64,000 bases of DNA from positions 1 to 64,000 of the forward strand of contig NZ_JBHTLQ010000002.1 of NCBI RefSeq assembly GCF_042679085.1. The letters run 5' to 3'. This document shows, piece by piece, positions 22,993-32,341 of this stretch (position 1 is the first letter of the stretch; each line of letters opens with the position of its first letter). The notes under the pieces were generated by a model. It ran no database searches and was not told the DNA's origin. It saw only the letters and a program-made list of their open reading frames with translations. The position numbers and the translations under genes were made by a program. This DNA is from Phenylobacterium conjunctum. Its GTDB lineage: Bacteria > Pseudomonadota > Alphaproteobacteria > Caulobacterales > Caulobacteraceae.

Positions 22993-25818
22993 ATGAGCAA
23001 CTCGACGAAATTGCAGTTCGCCAACAGCGTGCGGCGCTACGCCCTCGCCACGGCCAGTGTGACCGCCCTTTTGACCAGCGCGCCCCTGGCGCTTGCGGAC
23101 GACGCGGCGGCCAAGGATCCGGAACTCGAAGAGGTGGTGGTCACCGGCTCGCGCGTGGTGCGCGACGGCTATGACGCGCCGACCCCGGTGAACGTTCTGG
23201 GAGCGGACGAAATCAAGGCGGCCGCGGCCCCGAACATCGCTGACTTCGTCAACACCCTGCCTTCGGTGGCGGGCTCGGCCACCGCCGCGAACTCCGCCGG
23301 CAGCCTGTCCAACGGCCAGGCCGGGATCAGCGCCCTGAACCTGCGCGCCCTGGGCACCGGCCGGACGCTGGTGCTGTTTGATGGCCAGCGCTCTGTGGTC
23401 TCGGCGGCGACGGGCCAGGTGGACACCAACACCTTCCCGCAGGCCCTGATCAGCCGGGTGGAAGTGGTGACCGGCGGCGCGTCCTCGGCCTACGGGTCCG
23501 ACGCGGTCGGCGGGGTCGTCAACTTCATCCTCGACAAGGACTATACCGGGGTGAAGGCGACCGCCGAATACGGCGAGACCACCTACGGCGACAACGAGAA
23601 CTGGAAGTTCAACCTGACCGCCGGCGCCAAGTTCGCCGGGGGCCGCGGCCATGTCCTGTTCAGCGGCGAGCGGGTGCGCCAGGACGGCGTGCACTATTAC
23701 AGCCGCGACTGGAACAAGAGCGGCTACTTCGGGGTGCGCAATCCCGACACCTCGGCCGGCGCGCCCTGGTTCATTGTCTCCAAGAATGTCGGCATCTCGG
23801 CCTATACGCCGGGCGGCCTGATCACCAACACGGCGCTCAAGGGCACCTATTTCGGGGTCGGCGGTGCGGTCAACCAGCTGAACTATGGGGCGGTGACCGG
23901 CCAGTGGATGATCGGCGGCGACTGGAAGTATTCCTCCAGCGGCATGAATGGCACCAACAGCCTGGCTCCTGACGAGGAGCGCGACAGCCTGTTTGGTCGG
24001 GTGAGCTATGAGCTGACCGACCACCTCAGCGTCTTCGGTCAGGCCTCCTACGCCAAGTATTCTGGCCTGTCCTACTACATCAATCCGACCCAGACCGGGA
24101 TCGTGATCCAGGCCGACAACGCCTACCTGCCGGCGTCGGTGAAGGCCCAGATGACGACCCTGGGCCTGAAGACCTTCACCATGGGGACCAGCAACGCCGA
24201 CATGCCGGCCTCGGGCTCGAACAATGAGCGCGAGACCTGGCGCTATGTCGCCGGGATCAATGGTGACTTCGAGGCCTTCGGCCTGGCGGTCGACTGGGAC
24301 GGCTACTACCAGCACGGCAAGACCGAGACCCTGGAGCTCGAGACCCCGACCTGGAACACGGCTCGCCTGACGCTGGCCACTGATGCAGTGGTCAATCCGG
24401 CCAACGGCCAGATCGTCTGCCGCTCGACCTTGACCAACCCGACCAACGGCTGCGTGCCGCTGAACCGCTTCGGGGTCGGCGTGGCCAGCCAGGCGGCGCT
24501 GAACTACGTGCTCGGCACCCCCTGGCGGACCCAGGAATTCAAGCAGGATGTTGCGGCGGTCAACTTCCGCACGAACAGCATCGAAGGCTGGGCGGGGCCG
24601 ATCTCCCTGGCGGTGGGCGCCGAGTACCGCAAGGAGAGCATGGACGGCTATGTGCCGACCGAATACCAGGCCAGCGGCTGGAAGTACGGCAACTACAAGG
24701 TCACCAAGGGCGACCTGAACGTCAAGGAAGCCTATGTCGAGGTCCTGATCCCGCTGCTCAAGGGCCTGGATCTGAACAGCGCTGGTCGGTACACGGACTA
24801 TTCCACCTCCGGCGGCGTGAAGACCTGGAAGATCGGCCTGACCTATTCGCCGATCGACGACATCACGTTCCGCGCGTCGCGGTCGCGCGACATCCGCGCC
24901 GCCAACATGAGCGAGCTCTATGACAGCGGCACCGCCCGCTCGAACTCGGTCAATATCAACGGCGCCTCGGTGGCCTTCGTGCAGAACCTGCAGGGCAATC
25001 CCGCGGCGGCGCCGGAAGTGGCCGACGGCTATGGGGTCGGGATCGTGGTGCAGCCGCGCTTCCTGCCGGGCTTCGCGGCCTCAGTGGACTACTACGACAT
25101 CAAGGTCGACGGGGTGATCAGCTTCGTCACCGCGCAGCAGACGGCGGATTACTGCACGATCAACAAGATCGCCGCCTACTGCAACAACATGATCTATTCT
25201 GGCGGTGTGCTGCAGACGATCAACCTGTACTACGCCAACCTGAACAAGATGATCGCCCGCGGCCTCGACGTGGAGGCCTCCTACCGGGTCAACCTGGCGG
25301 ATCTCTATGAGCCGCTGGCGGGTGACCTGGCCCTGCGTCTGCAGGCCACCCACTATATCGAGAACGTCACGGACGACGGTGTGACGGCGATCAACCTGGC
25401 GGGGGCCAACACCTCCAGCACGCCGGACTGGGTCTACCGCTTCTCGGCGTCCTACAAGCTGGACGACTGGAAGTTCGACCTCACCGCCCGCGGGGTGAGC
25501 GACGGTGTGGTCAGCAACGCCTACACCCAGTGCCTCTCGGCCTGCCCGGCCAGCGTCTCGCCCTACTTCACCATCAACGACAACCACGTTGATGGGGCCC
25601 TGACCTGGGACCTGGCGGTCAACAAGTCCTTCGAGATCAACAATATGGATCTCGAGACCTACTTCTCGATCAAGAACCTGTTCAACAGCGAACCGGTGCT
25701 GGTGGCCAACCCCGCCAACCTGGGGGCCGAGAACACGGTGGGCTATCTGCAGACCAACCGCACCCTCTATGACGTCATGGGCCGGACCTTCCGGTTCGGC
25801 GTGCGGATGGAGTTCTAG
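22993..25818 (+). CDS. TonB-dependent outer-membrane receptor
   Basis: The 941-residue protein has a signal region up to about residue 35 (LLTSAPLALA), a TonB box-like segment ELEEVVVTGSR, a plug domain with LRALGTGRTLVLFDGQR and GGASSAYGSDAVGGVVNFI, and a beta-barrel ending in FRFGVRMEF with the usual terminal Phe. It belongs to the large TonB receptors common in Caulobacterales and sphingomonads that import oligosaccharides, peptides or other large molecules. A UUCG-loop terminator and then a secreted metalloprotease follow. With the amidohydrolase nearby, peptide import is a reasonable guess. Confidence 0.9.
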   Translation: MSNSTKLQFANSVRRYALATASVTALLTSAPLALADDAAAKDPELEEVVVTGSRVVRDGYDAPTPVNVLGADEIKAAAAPNIADFVNTLPSVAGSATAANSAGSLSNGQAGISALNLRALGTGRTLVLFDGQRSVVSAATGQVDTNTFPQALISRVEVVTGGASSAYGSDAVGGVVNFILDKDYTGVKATAEYGETTYGDNENWKFNLTAGAKFAGGRGHVLFSGERVRQDGVHYYSRDWNKSGYFGVRNPDTSAGAPWFIVSKNVGISAYTPGGLITNTALKGTYFGVGGAVNQLNYGAVTGQWMIGGDWKYSSSGMNGTNSLAPDEERDSLFGRVSYELTDHLSVFGQASYAKYSGLSYYINPTQTGIVIQADNAYLPASVKAQMTTLGLKTFTMGTSNADMPASGSNNERETWRYVAGINGDFEAFGLAVDWDGYYQHGKTETLELETPTWNTARLTLATDAVVNPANGQIVCRSTLTNPTNGCVPLNRFGVGVASQAALNYVLGTPWRTQEFKQDVAAVNFRTNSIEGWAGPISLAVGAEYRKESMDGYVPTEYQASGWKYGNYKVTKGDLNVKEAYVEVLIPLLKGLDLNSAGRYTDYSTSGGVKTWKIGLTYSPIDDITFRASRSRDIRAANMSELYDSGTARSNSVNINGASVAFVQNLQGNPAAAPEVADGYGVGIVVQPRFLPGFAASVDYYDIKVDGVISFVTAQQTADYCTINKIAAYCNNMIYSGGVLQTINLYYANLNKMIARGLDVEASYRVNLADLYEPLAGDLALRLQATHYIENVTDDGVTAINLAGANTSSTPDWVYRFSASYKLDDWKFDLTARGVSDGVVSNAYTQCLSACPASVSPYFTINDNHVDGALTWDLAVNKSFEINNMDLETYFSIKNLFNSEPVLVANPANLGAENTVGYLQTNRTLYDVMGRTFRFGVRMEF

Positions 25819-25828
25819 GCGATTGAAG

Positions 25829-25854
25829 AGCCGCCCCGGTTCGCCGGGGCGGCT
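25829..25854 (+). terminator. Terminator with UUCG tetraloop
   Basis: A perfect 11-bp stem AGCCGCCCCGG/CCGGGGCGGCT closes on the stable TTCG loop, 10 bp past the receptor stop codon, followed by ATAGTT. Confidence 0.8.
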
Positions 25855-25890
25855 ATAGTTCGACCCCAAGCGTAACCCCGGGGGGATTCG

Positions 25891-28347
25891 ATGAGACCAG
25901 GACTTCGCCGCGCCATGCTTCGTCCCGCCGTCCTGGCGCTGTTCGCCGCGACGGCGCTGTCGTCCACCGTGGCGGTCGGGGCGCCTGTGACGCCTGCAGC
26001 CCCGGCCCCCGCAACCCAAACCCTGTTCGGGGTGAAGTCGGATGCGGCGAGCGGCAAGATCCTCATCACGCTTCCGGCGCCCGGCGCTGACGGCGTGCTG
26101 GGTCGCTACATCTACGCCACGGGCCTGCGCACCGGCCTGGGCTCGCCCAATATCCGGCTGGATCGCGGCATGCAGGGGCCTGACCAGCTGGTCGTCTTCC
26201 GCCGCTATGGCAAGAAGATCGCGGTCCAGTTCGAGAACCCGACCTACCGCGCCACCGGCGCCAGCGCCGCCGAACAGGCCGCGGCCCGGGACTCCTTCGC
26301 CTTCACCACCGTGTGGATGACCGACATCGCCCAGACGGAGGCCGACGGGCGGATCACCATCGACATCGCGCCCTTCCTGACCAAGGACATGATCGGCGTC
26401 GCCCAGGAGTTGGCTCAAGGCGGGGCCAAGGGCTATCGGCTGGCGGAAAACCTCAGCACGCCGGATTTCAGCGCGACGGCGGCCTTCCCCGACAATGTCG
26501 AGTTCGAGGCCCTGCAGACCTTTCAGACCGACACGCCCGGCGGCGAGGTCGCGCGCCTGGTTCCCGATCCGCGCCAGCTGAGCCTGGTGACCCACCATTC
26601 CTTCGTACGCCTGCCAGAGCCTGGCTACACGCAGCGCCTGTTCGATCCGCGCACCGGCGGGTTTTCGACCCCGGTGGTCGATTTCGCCAAGCCGCTGGGG
26701 GAGAGCCTCGTCTACCAGCTGGCCAACCGCTTCCGGCTGGAGAAGGTCGATCCGAGCGCGCCGCGCTCCAAGGTCAAGAAGCCGATCATCTTCTATATCG
26801 ACCCGGCCGCGCCCGAGCCGGTGCGCACCGCGGTGATTGAGGGCGTGGGCTGGTGGTCGCAGGCGTTTGACGCCGCGGGCTTCATCGACGGGTTCCAGGC
26901 CAAGCTGCTGCCGCCGGGCGTCGATCCGCGCGACGTGCGCTACAACATGGTCAACTGGAGCAACCGGGCGACGCGGGGCTGGTCCTACGGCCAGGTGATC
27001 ACCGATCCGCGCACGGGCGAGATCATCAAGGGCAACGTGGTTCTCGGCTCGCTGCGCATGCGCCAGGACATGATCATCTTTGAAAGCCTGGTGGGGACGG
27101 ATGGGGTCGGCAAGGGCGGACCCAATGATCCGGTGGAGGCGACCCTGGCGCGTCTGCGCCAACTGGGCGCCCACGAGGTCGGCCATGCCCTGGGCTTCAT
27201 GCACAACTTCGCCGGATCCACCCAGGGCAAGACCTCGGTGATGGACTATCCGGGGCCGCAGATCGACCTGAAGGACGGCAAGCTCGACCTGAGCAACGCC
27301 TATGCGGTCGGGATCGGCAGCTGGGACAAGTTCACGGTGGACTGGCTGTATGGCCAGGCCGCGCCGGGTGTTGAGCCCGAGGGCGAGGCCCGCGCCAAGG
27401 TGGCCAGGATGGTGGCCGCTGGAACCCGCTACATCACCGATATCGACGGCCGCGCACCGGATACGCCCAATCCCTGGGGCAGCATGTGGGACAACGGCGA
27501 TGATCCGTCTGCAGAATTAATCCGCATGCTGAGCGTCCGAGGGGTGGCCATCGCCGGCTTCGGCCAGAAAGCGCTCTTGCCCAATGAGCCGGTGGCGGCC
27601 CTGCGGCGTCGCTTCGTGCCGGTCTGGCTGCTGCATCGCTACCAGGTGGAGGCGGCGGCCAAGATGGTTGGCGGGATCGACTATGTCTATGCGGTGAAGG
27701 GGGATGGAACCCCGCCGGCCCGGCCGGTGGCGGCCGCGACCCAGCGCGCGGCCCTGGACGCCTTGCTCGCCACCCTGTCGGCGGAAATCCTTACGGTTCC
27801 GGATGTTCTGGTCGGCGAACTGTCGGCCGGGATCAATGGCGCGCCGGACCGGCAGAGCGATATCGAGGTGATGGACACCGCCAGCGCCGCGGCCTTTGAC
27901 CCCCTGGTGGCGGCGGATGTGGGCGCGGAGGTGACATTGAACACCCTGCTGGCGCCGGCCCGCCTGACGCGGGTTTACGAGCAGCACCGCCGCGACCCGG
28001 CGAATCTTGGTCTGGACGAACTGGTCGATCAGCTGCTGACGAAAACCGTCAGTAGGCGGAATAGCGACCTCGAGCGACGGATCGCCTATCGCACGGTGTT
28101 GGCCCTGGCCAAGGCGGCGCATGATCCGGAGACGTCGCCCGACGTGGCCCTCGTGCTGACCGCGCGGCTCGACGCCTTGGCGGCGCAGCTCGCCAAGGGC
28201 GGCGACGCCTGGTCCCGCGGCCTTTCGCGCACCCTGTCCGATCCGGATCTCCTGGAGAAGGAACTGGCCAAGGCGCCCCGCGCGCCCTCCGTGCCGCCTG
28301 GCATGCCGATCGGCGCGGAGACTGGCTGGATGGACGACGTCATGTGA
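25891..28347 (+). CDS. Secreted zinc metalloprotease with DUF5117/DUF4953-type domains
   Basis: The 818-residue protein has a signal peptide (about 1-30, ending VAVGA) and an N-terminal DUF5117-like region. The catalytic zinc motif is HEVGHALGFMHNF, with His428, Glu429, His432 and His438 in the extended HExxHxxxxxH pattern. A long C-terminal part follows (DUF4953-like). A GGGGGG-type ribosome site precedes the ATG. It should degrade peptides or proteins in the periplasm or outside. It lies 72 bp after the TonB receptor, beyond a terminator, so it probably has its own promoter but the same theme. Confidence 0.83.
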   Translation: MRPGLRRAMLRPAVLALFAATALSSTVAVGAPVTPAAPAPATQTLFGVKSDAASGKILITLPAPGADGVLGRYIYATGLRTGLGSPNIRLDRGMQGPDQLVVFRRYGKKIAVQFENPTYRATGASAAEQAAARDSFAFTTVWMTDIAQTEADGRITIDIAPFLTKDMIGVAQELAQGGAKGYRLAENLSTPDFSATAAFPDNVEFEALQTFQTDTPGGEVARLVPDPRQLSLVTHHSFVRLPEPGYTQRLFDPRTGGFSTPVVDFAKPLGESLVYQLANRFRLEKVDPSAPRSKVKKPIIFYIDPAAPEPVRTAVIEGVGWWSQAFDAAGFIDGFQAKLLPPGVDPRDVRYNMVNWSNRATRGWSYGQVITDPRTGEIIKGNVVLGSLRMRQDMIIFESLVGTDGVGKGGPNDPVEATLARLRQLGAHEVGHALGFMHNFAGSTQGKTSVMDYPGPQIDLKDGKLDLSNAYAVGIGSWDKFTVDWLYGQAAPGVEPEGEARAKVARMVAAGTRYITDIDGRAPDTPNPWGSMWDNGDDPSAELIRMLSVRGVAIAGFGQKALLPNEPVAALRRRFVPVWLLHRYQVEAAAKMVGGIDYVYAVKGDGTPPARPVAAATQRAALDALLATLSAEILTVPDVLVGELSAGINGAPDRQSDIEVMDTASAAAFDPLVAADVGAEVTLNTLLAPARLTRVYEQHRRDPANLGLDELVDQLLTKTVSRRNSDLERRIAYRTVLALAKAAHDPETSPDVALVLTARLDALAAQLAKGGDAWSRGLSRTLSDPDLLEKELAKAPRAPSVPPGMPIGAETGWMDDVM

Positions 28348-28398
28348 ATTCCGGTCGGCGTTCGCAAACCCGCGGGCACGTCCCCGCCGACAGGAACA

Positions 28399-28430
28399 GC
28401 GGCCCTGGATGAGCTCCCATCCGGGGCCGC
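28399..28430. terminator. Bidirectional terminator hairpin
   Basis: Arms GCGGCCCTGGATG and CATCCGGGGCCGC pair with one G-T wobble, between the convergent protease and cheR genes. On the plus strand it is followed by GTCTTATT. Confidence 0.65.
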
Positions 28431-28433
28431 GTC

Positions 28434-29324
28434 TTATTCGGGCTTGCGGAACACCGTGTGGTCGATCCGCTCCAGGGCCAGATCCGCCCCCGCCATGGAC
28501 TCCGAGTGGCCGACCACCAGGTAGCCCCCCGGCGCCAGGCGGTCGGCGAGCCGCCGTAGAACCCGCGCCTGGATGGCGTGATCGAAATAGATCAGCACGT
28601 TGCGACAGAAGATCAGATGGATCGGGTCGCCGACGGGATAGACCGGATCCATCAGGTTGAGCCGGGCGAAGGCCATCTTGGCCCGCAACTCCGGCGCGAT
28701 CCGCACCAGGGGCCGCCCGTCGGTCGAGACCCGGACATATCGGCGCCGGATGTCAGCGGGAATGGTCTGGGTGAGGGGGGCTTCGAAGATGCCCTGCTGG
28801 GCCACCGCCAGGACACGGCTGCAGATGTCGGTGCCCAGCACATGATAGTCGAGGCCGGGCGTGCGGTCGGCGGCGGCCTGCAGCATCATGGCGATCGAAT
28901 AGGGCTCGGGGCCGGTGGAGCAGGCGGCGCTCCAGGCGCGGATCTTGCGCACCCCGGCCTCCAGCAGGCTGGGCAGCATCTGCTGGCTCATCAACTCGAA
29001 GTGCCGGGGTTCGCGGAAGAAGTCGGTCTTGTTGACCGTCGCCGCGTCGATCAGTTCGACCGCCTCCGTCGCCAGGCCGCCCCCCTCCAGCACGAAGGCC
29101 AGATAGTCCTCGAGGCTTTTGAAGCCCGCAGTGATGCGCCGCCGCCGCAGGTTGGTCTCAAGCATGATGCGGCGGCTGGGCGGGGTGCGGATGCCGGCGC
29201 GCGCCTCGACGAATTGGGCGATCCGCGCAAAGGCGTCCGCGTCCAGCAGGTCAGACGCGGATGGGTCTTCGGCGAAGGGCGGGGTGAGCGCGCCCGTCTG
29301 TGGAGGCGTTGCGAATGCGAGCAT
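28434..29324 (-). CDS. cheR: CheR-type protein-glutamate methyltransferase
   Basis: The 296-residue protein has the CheR N-terminal helical domain (about 28-95, FARIAQFVEARAGI, KTDFFRE) and the S-adenosylmethionine domain (IRAWSAACSTGPEPYSIAMML, YHVLGTDI, IHLIFCRNVLIYFD, LVVGHSES). It should methylate glutamates of chemoreceptors or a similar signalling protein. No cheB, cheA or receptor gene is near, so it is an orphan CheR. Orphan CheRs in alphaproteobacteria can act in signalling other than chemotaxis. The gene ends at a hairpin shared with the metalloprotease gene. Confidence 0.9.
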   Translation of the reverse strand: MLAFATPPQTGALTPPFAEDPSASDLLDADAFARIAQFVEARAGIRTPPSRRIMLETNLRRRRITAGFKSLEDYLAFVLEGGGLATEAVELIDAATVNKTDFFREPRHFELMSQQMLPSLLEAGVRKIRAWSAACSTGPEPYSIAMMLQAAADRTPGLDYHVLGTDICSRVLAVAQQGIFEAPLTQTIPADIRRRYVRVSTDGRPLVRIAPELRAKMAFARLNLMDPVYPVGDPIHLIFCRNVLIYFDHAIQARVLRRLADRLAPGGYLVVGHSESMAGADLALERIDHTVFRKPE

Positions 29325-29471
29325 GGCGTCCCGGCCGCGGATAGGCGGCCTTCCTTAGGCCTCTCTTTGAGGCCGCCGTGCTTAAGCGGAGGTAAGGGTG
29401 GGTCGTGGCGCAGCCCCGGGGCGACCCGCAACGGGGGGCGTATGGTTTCCCGGCCTTGTCAGGGCGCGAGG

Positions 29472-29723
29472 TCAGGCGTCGAAGGCCAGGCCCCGGACGC
29501 GGGCGACGTGAAAGTCGCCGCTGACTGACAGCACGATCCAGTCGCCCGGGCGGGCGACTTCCTGGCCCTGGGGTGTGGCCACCTGGATCAGGCCGCTGGG
29601 GTCGATCATGGCGCCGCACTCGCCCAGCCACATCTGCAGGGCGCTCCAGTTGCGCGCATCATCGGGCCCCGGCACGCGCAGCGCCGCTCCGTGATCGAAT
29701 TTCGCCGCTCGTGAACGCCGCAT
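29472..29723 (-). CDS. Small PGDWIV-motif protein
   Basis: The 83-residue protein from ATG 29723 (MRRSRAAKFD) ends with a PGDWIVLSVSGDFHVARV segment. A PGDWI...G(E/D)F...pattern is familiar from small phage and bacterial proteins of unknown function. A purine-rich GGCAGGCGAGAC precedes the start. It is a single gene between cheR and a TonB receptor. I cannot assign a function; a remnant of phage origin is possible. Confidence 0.5.
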   Translation of the reverse strand: MRRSRAAKFDHGAALRVPGPDDARNWSALQMWLGECGAMIDPSGLIQVATPQGQEVARPGDWIVLSVSGDFHVARVRGLAFDA

Positions 29724-29855
29724 GTCTCGCCTGCCGTAGTCGGGAGACCGATTCGCACCTGAGTCGGTATCGAGGGTCTTAATGGCCGTAAATGAGGTGC
29801 GCCGTCCGTCGGCCGCCCGCCGCCGGGATAGATTTTCTGGCGCCCCTGCCAAGTT

Positions 29856-29889
29856 TAATCCGATATGCCCGATAGGGATAAACGGATTA
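29856..29889. promoter_or_regulatory. Nested inverted repeat upstream of second TonB receptor
   Basis: Outer arms TAATCCG/CGGATTA flank an inner CCC-GATA-GGG hairpin, 37 bp before the receptor ATG at 29927. It may be an operator or leader hairpin. AT-rich bases surround it, which fits a promoter. Confidence 0.4.
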
Positions 29890-29926
29890 TGTCCCCCTCA
29901 TGTCCAATCTGGGAGGGGATGCCCAC

Positions 29927-32341
29927 ATGAACTCGACCACGAAATCCGCGCGACCCGCGCGCACCGCCTTCCTGGCCTTGCTGTTCGCCAGCGCCGCCTC
30001 GTCCGCCCTGGCCGACGCGGCGGCCGACGTCACCAATGTCGAGGAGGTGACCGTCACGGCCCGCCGCCGGGAGGAAACGGTGCAGGAGATCCCGCTGGCC
30101 GTGTCGGTGATCGGCGGCAAGCAGATCGATCAGGTTGGCGCCTTCAACGTCAATCGCCTGACCCAGCTCGCGCCGACCCTGCAGTTCTATTCGTCGAACC
30201 CGCGCAACACCTCGGTGAATATCCGTGGCCTGGGCGTGCCCTTCGGCCTGACCAGCGACGGCTTCGAGCAGGGCGTCGGGATCTATGTGGACGATGTCTA
30301 TAACTCGCGGGTGGCCGCGGCGACCTTCGACTTCCTGGACGTGGCCCAGATCGAGGTGCTGCGCGGGCCCCAGGGCACGCTCTACGGCAAGAACACCACG
30401 GCCGGCGCCATCAACATCACCACCAACCAGCCGACCTTCGACTTCCAGGCCAAGGGCGAGGTGTCGGTGGGCGATCTGGACTATCGCCAGGTGAAGGCGG
30501 CGGTGTCCGGGCCGCTGTCGGAGACGGTCGCGGCCCGTCTGGTGGTCAGCTCCACCAGCCGCCGCGGCACGATCTACAATGTGGCCCGCAAGGTCTGGAT
30601 CAACGAACAGGACAATCTGGGCGTCCGCGGCCAGCTGCTGTTCCAGCCCAATGACAATCTGAATATCACGCTCAGCGCCGACTACAGCGCCCAGGACGCC
30701 GAGTGCTGCGCCCAGATCTATGTGCGCACCGGAGCGACCCAGCGGCCGCTGGCCCGGCAGTACGCCGCCCTGACCACGGCCCTGAACTACGCCGTGCCCA
30801 GCACCAATCCCTTTGATCGCCTGACCGACACCGACGTTGACCTCAATGCCGGCAACAAGCTGGGCGGCGCCTCGGCCCGCGTGCTCTGGAACGTCGGACC
30901 CGGGACCCTGACCTCGGTCACGGCCTGGCGGTTCTGGGACTGGGAGCCGGTCAATGACCGCGACTTCCTGGGCCTGTCGATCGTCGCCAAGTCGCAGAAC
31001 CCGTCGCAGCAGGACCAGTACACCCAGGAGCTCCGTTACAACTATACGGGCGAGCGCTTCGACTATGTGGTCGGCGCCTTCGCCTTCCACCAGCGGATCG
31101 ACACCCAAGGCACCGAGGCCCAAGGCCCGTCCTCCAGCCGCTGGAACCTGACCGGGGCGCTGGCCAGCAATCCGGCGGTGCTGAACGGGCTCGTCGCCTA
31201 CAACACCCAGTGGCTGAAGAGCACCAGCCTGGCCACCTATGGCCAGCTGAGCTGGAAGGTGACCGACGCCCTGACGATCCAGCCGGGCCTGCGGATCAAT
31301 TACGACAAGAAGTCGGGCTACTATGAGCGCAAGGTCTTCGACGGCCAGGGCGCCCCGGTGCTCTATGGCCAGACCGACCCGATCAAGGTGGCCCAGCGCG
31401 GCATCCTGGCGCCTCAGGTCAGCGCGCCCAGCTTCAGCGACACCAATGTCAGCTACGACCTGACAGTCAGTTACAAGGCCGCGCCCGACGTGCTCGCCTA
31501 TGCGACCTACGCCAAGACCTTCAAGACCGGCGGTATCAACCAGAACGGCCTGCCGGTGGACGCCGCGGGCAATCCGATCACAGCGGCCGGCGCGATCAAG
31601 CCGGAGTCGGTGCAGCACCTGGAAGCGGGCCTGAAGACCCAGTTCTTCGACCGCCGCGCCACCCTGAACGTCTCGCTGTTCCGCACGGAGATCGAGGATT
31701 TCCAGGTTACGGTGAGCAACGGGCAGTATGGCGTGCTGCGCGGCTATCTCGCCAACGCCGGCAAGGTGCGCAGCCAGGGCGTCGAGGCCGAGTTCAATGC
31801 TCAGCCTACGGAGCGATTCCGCGTTTACGCCAACGGCGCCTATACCGACGCCAAGTACCTTAAGTTCACCGATGCGCCGTGCCCGCCGGAACTGTCGGGC
31901 GGCACGACGGCGACCGCGGGCCAGACGCCGAGCGCGCCGGGCGTGGCCGGTGGGATCAGCCCGGGCAACTGCGACATCTCCGGCCAGCGTCTGCCGGGGA
32001 TCTCCAAGTGGTCGGCGTCCTATGGGGCCGAAGCGAACCTGCCGGTGACCCTGGTCGGGCATGCGGGCGAGGCCTACCTGGCTTTTGACGGCAGCTATCG
32101 CTCGGACTTCTCGTCCAACCCGTCGCCCTCGGCCTACACCAATGTGAAGGGCTACGCCCTGGCCAACTTCCGGGCCGGCTTCCGCACGCCGGGCGGGTTC
32201 GATGTCTACGCCTGGGCGCGCAACGCCTTTGACGAGGAGTATTTCGAGTTCCTGGCCCTGGGCCCGTCCAACACCGGCCTGGTGGTCGGCCAGCCGGGGG
32301 ATCCGCGCACCTTCGGGGTGACCCTGAAGGCGGCCTACTGA
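29927..32341 (+). CDS. TonB-dependent receptor (vitamin B12/siderophore-like type)
   Basis: The 804-residue protein has a signal peptide ending SSALADA, a TonB box region VEEVTVTARRREETVQEIPLAVSVI, and a plug with IRGLGVPFG, VEVLRGPQGTLYGKNTTAGAINI. A beta-barrel follows to the end. This ARRREE/GPQGTLYGKN style belongs to the receptors sphingomonads and Caulobacterales use for siderophores, steroids and aromatic compounds. I chose the ATG at 29927 because GGAGGGG precedes it; a start at 29900 is weaker. It overlaps the convergent amidohydrolase gene by seven bases. The ligand is unknown. Confidence 0.9.
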   Translation: MNSTTKSARPARTAFLALLFASAASSALADAAADVTNVEEVTVTARRREETVQEIPLAVSVIGGKQIDQVGAFNVNRLTQLAPTLQFYSSNPRNTSVNIRGLGVPFGLTSDGFEQGVGIYVDDVYNSRVAAATFDFLDVAQIEVLRGPQGTLYGKNTTAGAINITTNQPTFDFQAKGEVSVGDLDYRQVKAAVSGPLSETVAARLVVSSTSRRGTIYNVARKVWINEQDNLGVRGQLLFQPNDNLNITLSADYSAQDAECCAQIYVRTGATQRPLARQYAALTTALNYAVPSTNPFDRLTDTDVDLNAGNKLGGASARVLWNVGPGTLTSVTAWRFWDWEPVNDRDFLGLSIVAKSQNPSQQDQYTQELRYNYTGERFDYVVGAFAFHQRIDTQGTEAQGPSSSRWNLTGALASNPAVLNGLVAYNTQWLKSTSLATYGQLSWKVTDALTIQPGLRINYDKKSGYYERKVFDGQGAPVLYGQTDPIKVAQRGILAPQVSAPSFSDTNVSYDLTVSYKAAPDVLAYATYAKTFKTGGINQNGLPVDAAGNPITAAGAIKPESVQHLEAGLKTQFFDRRATLNVSLFRTEIEDFQVTVSNGQYGVLRGYLANAGKVRSQGVEAEFNAQPTERFRVYANGAYTDAKYLKFTDAPCPPELSGGTTATAGQTPSAPGVAGGISPGNCDISGQRLPGISKWSASYGAEANLPVTLVGHAGEAYLAFDGSYRSDFSSNPSPSAYTNVKGYALANFRAGFRTPGGFDVYAWARNAFDEEYFEFLALGPSNTGLVVGQPGDPRTFGVTLKAAY

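Noticed and set aside
25081..27204. Open frame of 707 codons antisense to the TonB receptor and metalloprotease
   Set aside because: It spans two real genes on the other strand and has no motif of its own.
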